This document shows positions 58,736 through 64,000 of a DNA stretch of 64,000 nucleotides, piece after piece (within the stretch, counting starts at the first letter, position 1; every line of letters starts with the position of its first letter). Both the position numbers and the translations under genes were made by a program. The notes beneath the pieces are model-generated. The model saw only the letters and a list, made by a program, of their open reading frames with translations, was not told the origin of the DNA and did not search any database. Source of the DNA: Sphingomonadales bacterium (GTDB lineage: Bacteria > Pseudomonadota > Alphaproteobacteria > Sphingomonadales > Sphingomonadaceae); the NCBI GenBank assembly GCA_017302615.1, contig JAFLDB010000011.1, forward strand, positions 1 to 64,000, given 5' to 3'.

Positions 58736-60177
58736 CGCTCGATCTTGATCGCCGCGCCCTGCTGCAAGGCCTCGCCATGACCGGCGCGGCCGCCCTGGCC
58801 CAACCCGCAACTGGAAAACCCGGCATGACCAACCGCCCCAACATGATCTTCATCATGGCCGACGATCTCGGCTATGCCGATGTCAGCTGCTATGGCCGCC
58901 GCGAATACCGCACTCCGGCGATTGACCGGATCGCAGCCGAAGGGCTGAAATTCACGCAGGCCTATTCCAATTCGGCGGTCTGTTCGGCCACCCGCACAGC
59001 GCTGATGACCGGGCGGTATCAGAACCGCCTGCCGATCGGGCTGGAAGAACCGCTGGTCGCGCGCGATCTGGGCCTGCCGCCCGAGCACCCGACCCTGCCA
59101 TCCCTGCTGCGCGATGCGGGCTATACCACCGCCCTGATCGGCAAGTGGCATCTGGGCCGGCTGCCCCATTACGGCCCGCTCAAGAGCGGTTACGACCAGT
59201 TCTGGGGGATGCGCGGCGGGGCGGTCGATTACTTCACCCACGCCAATGCGATGGGGCCGGACCTGTGGGACGATGATACCCGCACCTCGGCCGAAGGCTA
59301 TCTGACCGACCTGCTCGGCGACAAGGCGGTGGCCTATGTCGAAGACAAGGCGAAAGGTGACAAGCCGTTCTTCCTCAGCCTTCATTTCAACGCGCCGCAC
59401 TGGCCGTGGGAAGGACCGGACGACCAGGCGGAGTCTGCCCGGATCGCGGCCAAGAAGGATCCTTTCGCGATCTTCCACTTCGATGGCGGGACCCAGGCGG
59501 TCTATGCCGAAATGGTGGTCCGGATGGACCAGCAGATCGGCCGCGTGCTGGATGCACTGGAGCGCGCCGGGATTGCCGACAACACCATCATCGTCTTCAC
59601 CAGCGACAACGGCGGGGAGCGCTTTTCCGACAACTGGCCCTTCACCGGCATGAAGACCGAGCTGCTGGAAGGAGGCTTGCGCGTGCCGCTGGTGGTCCGC
59701 TGGCCGGGCCGGATCGCGCCGGGCAGTGTCAGCGATCAGGTGACGATCACCATGGATTGGGTCGGCACGCTGCTGAACGCCGGCGGCGGCAAGCCCGACA
59801 TCGCCCATCCGCTCGACGGGATCGATCTTGCCCCGGCCTTTGCCGGCGCCGCGCCGACCGAACGGACGCTGTGCTGGCGCTTCAAGCACCTTGACCAGAA
59901 GGCCTGCCGCTCGGGCAATCTCAAGTACCTGGAGATCGGCGGGAACAGTTTCCTGTTCGATGTGGTGGCCGATCCGCTGGAGCGGGCCAACCTCAAGGAC
60001 CTGCAGCCCGACGACTTCGCGCGGCTGAAGGCAATCTATGGCGAGTGGGAGCGGCGGATGCTGCCGCTCGATGCGGAAAGCTTCACCCACGGCTATTCCG
60101 GAGTGGAGCTGGCCGACCATTTCGGGGTGCCGCACCACGTTCCCGCCGGCCTTCCGCCGCGTCCGCAAGGACACTAG
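58732..60177 (+). CDS. Sulfatase, Tat-type signal, CxAxR active site
   Basis: A 481-residue arylsulfatase-family enzyme. It has a twin-arginine-like signal (DRRALLQGLAMTGAAALA), metal-binding ADDLGYADVSCYG, and the formylglycine site CSATRTALMTG with the cysteine near residue 84. LIGKWHLG and SDNGGERFS complete the metal site. The consensus after the cysteine is usually x-P-x-R; here it is S-A-T-R, an alternative seen in some families. The ATGA overlap with the hydroxylase suggests desulfation feeds the aromatic pathway. Confidence 0.9.
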   Translation: MTLDLDRRALLQGLAMTGAAALAQPATGKPGMTNRPNMIFIMADDLGYADVSCYGRREYRTPAIDRIAAEGLKFTQAYSNSAVCSATRTALMTGRYQNRLPIGLEEPLVARDLGLPPEHPTLPSLLRDAGYTTALIGKWHLGRLPHYGPLKSGYDQFWGMRGGAVDYFTHANAMGPDLWDDDTRTSAEGYLTDLLGDKAVAYVEDKAKGDKPFFLSLHFNAPHWPWEGPDDQAESARIAAKKDPFAIFHFDGGTQAVYAEMVVRMDQQIGRVLDALERAGIADNTIIVFTSDNGGERFSDNWPFTGMKTELLEGGLRVPLVVRWPGRIAPGSVSDQVTITMDWVGTLLNAGGGKPDIAHPLDGIDLAPAFAGAAPTERTLCWRFKHLDQKACRSGNLKYLEIGGNSFLFDVVADPLERANLKDLQPDDFARLKAIYGEWERRMLPLDAESFTHGYSGVELADHFGVPHHVPAGLPPRPQGH

Positions 60178-60209
60178 GCGCGCGAGCGGCCGCGGGCTAG
60201 GCTGGGGTC

Positions 60210-61367
60210 ATGACCAGCCTCGCGACACGGCTTTCGGGCCCCGCCAGCACCACGATCTTCGAACGGATGTCGGGCCTTGCCCGGGAACTTGGCGCGATCA
60301 ACCTGGGGCAGGGCTTTCCGGAAATGGACGAGCCGGCCGAACTGGTCGCGGCGGCACAGCGGGCGCTGGCCGAACGCTCAAACCAGTATCCGCCGATGCG
60401 CGGCCTGCCCGAACTGCGCGAGGCGATCGCCGGTTACTATGCCCGGCAGCAGGGGCTGACAGTCGATCCGGGCGGGATCGTCGTGACCTCCGGGGCGACC
60501 GAGGCGCTGGCCGCCAGCTTGCTGGCACTGGTCCGGCCGGGGGACGAGGTGATCCTGGTCCAGCCGCTGTATGACGCCTATCTGCCGCTGGTCGAATGGG
60601 CGGGCGGGACCGCGCGGATGATCAGCCTGAAGCCGCCGCAGTGGTCCTTGCCACTGGAAGATCTGGCCGCCGCGATCGGGCCCGCCACGCGCGGAATTGT
60701 GCTCAACACCCCCAACAATCCCACCGGGACCATGCTGACCCGCGCCGAGCTGGAGGGGATCGGCGCGCTGGCCGAGCGCCATGACCTGTGGGTGGTCTGC
60801 GACGAGGTGTGGGAGGGCATGGTGCTGGGTGGTGAGCGCCATCTCTCCGCCCTGGCGATCCCCTCGCTGGCGCAGCGCACGGTCAAGATCGGTTCGGCCG
60901 GCAAGATCTTCTCGATGACCGGGTGGAAAGTCGGCTGGGCCGTCGCCGCGCCGCCGCTGGCGGCTGCCGTCGCCGGGCGGCACCAGTTCCTGACCTTCAC
61001 CACCGCCACCCCGCTGCAATGGGCCGTGGCCGAGGCACTTGCCCTGCGATCCGAATGGCACGCCGCTCACCGCGCCCGCTATGCGGCGGCGAAGGACCGG
61101 CTGGTCGACGGGCTGACGCTGGCGGGCATTGCCGTCCTGCCCGCCAGCGGCACCTGGTTCATCACCGTGGATCTTGCCGCATCGGGCCTGCCGGCGGACG
61201 ATGCCGCGCTGGCGGAACGCCTGATCCGCGAGGCCGGTGTCGCCTCGATCCCGGTCTCCGCGTTTTATGCCGAGGCTCCGGAACGCGGATATCTGCGGCT
61301 GTGCTTTGCCAAGCGGGATCCGGTGCTTGATCAGGCGGTGGGGCGGATTGCCGCTTTTCGCTCCTAA
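60210..61367 (+). CDS. Class I/II aminotransferase
   Basis: A 385-residue PLP enzyme. It opens FERMSGLARELGAINLGQGFPE, then TSGATEALAASLLAL, the NTPNNPTGTML asparagine block, DEVWEG, and the PLP lysine in GSAGKIFSMTGWKVGW near residue 232. These blocks match the methionine/kynurenine (YbdL-type) aminotransferases. Convergent with the lipocalin-like gene, stops overlapping as CTAA. Confidence 0.92.
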   Translation: MTSLATRLSGPASTTIFERMSGLARELGAINLGQGFPEMDEPAELVAAAQRALAERSNQYPPMRGLPELREAIAGYYARQQGLTVDPGGIVVTSGATEALAASLLALVRPGDEVILVQPLYDAYLPLVEWAGGTARMISLKPPQWSLPLEDLAAAIGPATRGIVLNTPNNPTGTMLTRAELEGIGALAERHDLWVVCDEVWEGMVLGGERHLSALAIPSLAQRTVKIGSAGKIFSMTGWKVGWAVAAPPLAAAVAGRHQFLTFTTATPLQWAVAEALALRSEWHAAHRARYAAAKDRLVDGLTLAGIAVLPASGTWFITVDLAASGLPADDAALAERLIREAGVASIPVSAFYAEAPERGYLRLCFAKRDPVLDQAVGRIAAFRS

Positions 61368-61771
61368 CCGAGCGCCGAAACCCGCCGCCAGGTCAGGCAG
61401 GTGATATAGGTCTTGCCGGACTTCGATACCTCGGGGATCGTTTCCAGCACGATCGTATCGGCATCGATTACCCGGATCCGCCGCTCGAATGCGGTGCCGA
61501 CCCGCCCCGGTTGCGACGAGAACAGGATCTGGTGCCGCACCAGATCGCCTTCACGGCTCCAGGTGCCGCCATAGGCGAAGAATTCGGTAAAGCTGTCCGC
61601 CTGTGCATCACCCCGGGCGGCCCATTCCGGATCCATCAGGAAAGCCCCCATCCGGCCATCGGCGGTGTACTGGATCTGCCCGGACGGCGGCGTGCCGAAG
61701 GTCGGCGTCGGCTCCCCGTCGCGATAGTTGACGCATTCGGTCAGCGACCAGGCCCCCAGCAAATCGGTCAT
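61364..61771 (-). CDS. Lipocalin-like domain protein
   Basis: A 135-residue protein opening LLGAWSLTECVNYRDGEPTP, with GQIQYTADGRMGAFL, FFAYGGTWSREGDLVRH and TIVLETIP. These are the strand blocks of a bacterial lipocalin-like domain (about 130-150 residues, no signal peptide). The start at 61771 follows AAGGGGGGAT; a longer frame to 61930 enters the tRNA-derived repeat and is rejected. The ligand is unknown. Confidence 0.82.
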   Translation of the reverse strand: MTDLLGAWSLTECVNYRDGEPTPTFGTPPSGQIQYTADGRMGAFLMDPEWAARGDAQADSFTEFFAYGGTWSREGDLVRHQILFSSQPGRVGTAFERRIRVIDADTIVLETIPEVSKSGKTYITCLTWRRVSALG

Positions 61772-61813
61772 GCAATCCCCCCTTGTCGACGGAGCATAGC
61801 AAGCTTGCGGAAC

Positions 61814-61848
61814 TGTGGGGAGATGGAGCGGGTGAAGGGAATTGAACC
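61814..61848. repeat. Copy of the 3' end of tRNA-Gly (att-like)
   Basis: Positions 61814-61842 match 61935-61963 exactly, then one mismatch, then GAACC in both. The match covers the CCA, acceptor stem and T arm of the adjacent tRNA-Gly and the bases just beyond. It looks like an attachment-site remnant or a local duplication with a 121-bp offset. Confidence 0.75.
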
Positions 61849-61944
61849 ACCCGGCGTAGCGGCTTGCCGCGAAGCGCATCAAAGAATCGAGGGTCCGGGG
61901 CCGCAAAGCAGGGCCGTCAGATCCGGACACAAGGTGTGGGGAGA

Positions 61945-62018
61945 TGGAGCGGGTGAAGGGAATCGAACCCTCGTCGTAAGCTTGGGAAGCTTCTGCTCTA
62001 CCATTGAGCTACACCCGC
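61945..62018 (-). tRNA. tRNA-Gly (CCC)
   Basis: Acceptor GCGGGTG/CACCCGC, D arm GCTC-AATGGTA-GAGC, anticodon loop TTCCCAA giving CCC (reads GGG), T arm with GGTTCGATTCC, discriminator T and an encoded CCA at 61945-61947. All stems pair except the terminal base pair of the anticodon stem. A partial copy of its 3' end lies 121 bases beyond the 3' end. Confidence 0.93.
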
Positions 62019-62094
62019 CCGGTGCGCGCAGGCCCTTGCCACGGCGGGCATTGGCGGTCAACTGGAGTCAAACCGAAACAACAGGGACGAGGGC

Positions 62095-62892
62095 ATGAGC
62101 GAGCAAGTCATCACGATCGAAAATCGCGGCGCGGTGGAAGTGGTCAGTCTGAACCGGCCGGACAAGCTCAACACCATGAACGAGCCGCTGATCCAGGCAC
62201 TGCTCGACTATTTCACCGGTCTGCGGGAACGGACCCAGGTGCGGGTGGTCGTGCTGCGGGCCGAGGGCCGGGCGTTCTGTGCCGGGCTGGACCTGACCGG
62301 GTGGACGCCCGATCCCGATGCCAGCGCGATCAGCCAGTCATGGCGTACCCAGCGGATGATCGCGGCCGTGATGCAGGCCATGCGCAAGTGCCCCCAGCCG
62401 ATCATCGCGGTAGCGCAGGGGCCGGCCTGTGGCGGCGGGTTCTCGCTGCTGCTGTCCTCAGACGTGCGCTATGCCGCGCCGGACCTGCGCATGAATGCCG
62501 CCTATATCCGGATCGGCCTTGGCGGCTGCGACATGGGGGCGAGCTATTTCCTGCCGCGGCTGGTCGGCAGCTCGGTGGCCAGCGAATACCTGCTGACCGG
62601 CAAGTTCATGAGCGCGGAAAAGGCGCTGGCCTGCGGTCTGGTCAGCGAGATCGTTCCGCACGAGGAGCTGCTCGACAAGGCGCTGGCGCTGGCCGGGGAA
62701 ATGCTGCTGACCAGCCCGATGGGGCTGCGGCTGACCAAGGACGCGCTCAACCTCAACATCGACGCCGCCAGCATGGAGCATGCCTTCGCGCTGGAAGACC
62801 GCCAGCAGGTGATGCTGGGCCAGGCCGGCGACTTTGCCGAGGCCAAGGCCGCCTTCTTCGAAAAGCGGCCGCCTAACTGGCAGGATCGCTAG
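62095..62892 (+). CDS. Enoyl-CoA hydratase family protein
   Basis: A 265-residue crotonase-fold enzyme with AFCAGLDLTGW and GPACGGGFSLLLSSDVRYA as oxyanion-hole segments and AYIRIGLGGCDMGASYFL where the acidic residues of hydratases often lie; here aspartate occurs in CDMG. Start ATG 62095 follows AGGGACGAGGG. Convergent with a second hydratase gene, stops sharing CTAG. Confidence 0.92.
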   Translation: MSEQVITIENRGAVEVVSLNRPDKLNTMNEPLIQALLDYFTGLRERTQVRVVVLRAEGRAFCAGLDLTGWTPDPDASAISQSWRTQRMIAAVMQAMRKCPQPIIAVAQGPACGGGFSLLLSSDVRYAAPDLRMNAAYIRIGLGGCDMGASYFLPRLVGSSVASEYLLTGKFMSAEKALACGLVSEIVPHEELLDKALALAGEMLLTSPMGLRLTKDALNLNIDAASMEHAFALEDRQQVMLGQAGDFAEAKAAFFEKRPPNWQDR

Positions 62893-63662
62893 CCGGCCTG
62901 GCTGCGGCCCCGTTCCATCACCGCGCGGCGGCGTTCTTCCACTTCGTCGCCGCTGACCTGCGCGTTGCGGGCTGAAGAGGTGCGGTGCTCCAGCGCCATG
63001 GCCTCGCCAAAGGGCAGGGCAAAACCATCGTCGATCAGCGCCTTGTAAGCCCCGACCATGGCCGGATCGGCCGTGGCGATATCGGCGGCCAGCTTCTTTG
63101 CGGCGGGGAGCAGCTCGTCGGCCGGCACTACCCGGTTGACCAGACCCCAGGCGCAGGCGGTCTGCGCGTCGAGGAAATTGCCGCTGAGCGACAGTTCCTT
63201 GGCCCGCGAAATGCCGATCAGGCGCGACAGTTTCTGCGACAGCCCCCAGCCCGGCATGATCCCGACCCGCGCATGGGTGTCGGCAAAGCGGGCGTTCTCC
63301 GATGCGATCAGGATGTCGCAGGCCAGCGCGACCTCGAACCCGCCGGTGATAGCCACGCCGTTGATCGCGCCGATCACCGGCTTCCTGCACTGCTCGATCG
63401 CCTTGACCGGATTGGCGGCGGGCGCCTCGGCATTGGCCGCGCCAAGGCCCTGCGTGCCGAGTTCCTTCAGATCGAGCCCGGCGGTGAAAGCGCGGGTGCC
63501 GGCCCCGGTCAGGACCACGGCGCGAATGGCGTCATCGGCGTTCACCTCGACCATGGCCCGCGCCAGCTCCTCGCGCAGCGCGGACGACAGCGCGTTCATC
63601 GCTTCGGGCCGGTTCATGGTGACGACGGCAACCGGGCCGTCGCGTTCGATCGTTATCAGCAT
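62889..63662 (-). CDS. Enoyl-CoA hydratase family protein
   Basis: A 257-residue crotonase-fold enzyme with AFTAGLDLKELG, GAINGVAITGGFEVALACD and TGGFEVALACDI in the oxyanion region, and HARVGIMPGWGLSQKLSR. The order of MLITIERDGPVAVVTMNRPEAMNAL at the start is typical of short-chain enoyl-CoA hydratases. It follows the truncated SDR gene by 13 bases on the same strand, suggesting one operon. Confidence 0.92.
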   Translation of the reverse strand: MLITIERDGPVAVVTMNRPEAMNALSSALREELARAMVEVNADDAIRAVVLTGAGTRAFTAGLDLKELGTQGLGAANAEAPAANPVKAIEQCRKPVIGAINGVAITGGFEVALACDILIASENARFADTHARVGIMPGWGLSQKLSRLIGISRAKELSLSGNFLDAQTACAWGLVNRVVPADELLPAAKKLAADIATADPAMVGAYKALIDDGFALPFGEAMALEHRTSSARNAQVSGDEVEERRRAVMERGRSQAG

Positions 63663-63675
63663 GGTTGCGGCTCCC

Positions 63676-64000
63676 TTACATCCGCGTCCGGGCGCTCTGC
63701 CCGTCGTCGATGCGGATCGTCGCGCCGGTGACGCATTCGCTGCTGGGGGCGACGAGGTAGAGCAGGGTCGAATCCATCTGCTCGGGCACCGGCACGCGCT
63801 TGCGCGGCAGGTGCTGGGCCGGGTTGCCGCCCATCCGCTCGAACATCCCGTCGGTCATTTCCGAAACGAACATGCCCGGCGCGATCGCGTTGACGTTGAT
63901 GTTGTAGTGCGCCCATTCCACGCTGAGCGCCTCGGTCATCCGGGCGATCGCGGTCTTGGTCACGGCATAGAGCGCCGCCCCGCCGCCATCGTAGCGGAAG
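63676..64000 (-). CDS. Short-chain dehydrogenase/reductase, 3' part (cut by window edge)
   Basis: C-terminal part of a classical SDR, continuing beyond base 64000. The catalytic YAVTK (Tyr-x3-Lys) is encoded just inside the edge, followed by LSVEWAHYNINVNAIAPGMF, a typical PG motif, and the terminal VTGATIRIDDGQ strand. The N-terminal NAD(P)-binding glycine motif is outside the window. Upstream of the enoyl-CoA hydratase on the same strand. Confidence 0.9.
   Translation of the reverse strand, partial: FRYDGGGAALYAVTKTAIARMTEALSVEWAHYNINVNAIAPGMFVSEMTDGMFERMGGNPAQHLPRKRVPVPEQMDSTLLYLVAPSSECVTGATIRIDDGQSARTRM

Overview
The window is high-GC, tightly packed bacterial chromosome. Gene content and protein style point to an alphaproteobacterium of the Sphingomonadales (Novosphingobium/Sphingobium/Sphingopyxis type). 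Signs are a TPP-riboswitch thiC, an enlarged GyrB, a MipA/OmpV porin, many small sphingomonad-style secreted or lipoproteins, and many catabolic genes (two P450s, an FMO, enoyl-CoA hydratases, extradiol-dioxygenase-type genes). The genus is inference; no rRNA or phylogenetic marker was compared.

Layout. 1-4.3 kb: the 3' part of a PIN-domain gene, thiC with its riboswitch, a secreted protein, a catalytically degenerate SRAP protein and a membrane protein. 4.4-7.9 kb: an FMO-P450-enoyl-CoA hydratase operon behind a 16-bp palindrome. 8-13.8 kb: porin, GST, lipoprotein, then a LuxR-type regulator next to two secreted beta-trefoil/PAN paralogues; near-identical palindromes precede the regulator and the first lectin gene. 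13.9-22.5 kb: gyrB, a frameshifted M20 peptidase, a 27-aa membrane peptide, acyl-CoA synthetase, DUF2721, guaA, GNAT. 22.5-29.2 kb: short asparaginase, P450-TetR operon, tldD, CHCC zinc finger, DUF4402 protein, ABC ATPase. 29.3-34.7 kb: nadB, two tandem ppk2 genes, an alpha/beta hydrolase, a GlsB/YeaQ protein. 35-38.5 kb: class I ribonucleotide reductase nrdA-nrdB without recognisable ATP-cones. 38.5-40.5 kb: a small lower-GC accessory patch with a type II tRNA (CAA anticodon on a serine-like body), three consecutive hairpins, an M15-like protein and small unknowns. 40.5-44.7 kb: a thermonuclease-like protein and small envelope proteins. 44.7-50.5 kb: wecC-wecB, UDP-glucuronate-type epimerase, dcd, acyl-CoA dehydrogenase. 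50.7-63.7 kb: a catabolic region with two MFS transporters, a TetR regulator with a double operator, VOC dioxygenase, FAH hydrolase, FAD hydroxylase, sulfatase, aminotransferase, tRNA-Gly, enoyl-CoA hydratases. The window ends inside an SDR gene.

How the genes work together. Housekeeping functions (thiamine, gyrase, GMP, NAD, dNTP, polyphosphate) alternate with inducible catabolic operons that carry their own local regulators and palindromic operators. Hydroxylase, extradiol-type dioxygenase and FAH-type hydrolase at 55.4-58.7 kb form a plausible meta-cleavage route. The two P450 operons and the acyl-CoA enzymes suggest uptake and beta-oxidation-like breakdown of terpenoid, steroid or aromatic substrates; the actual substrates cannot be read from the sequence.

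Most notable for follow-up: the serine-like tRNA with a CAA anticodon, the LuxR/lectin-PAN locus with shared palindromes, the SRAP protein lacking its catalytic cysteine, a pair of dispersed 33-bp-stem palindromes, and six convergent gene pairs whose stop codons overlap by exactly four bases.
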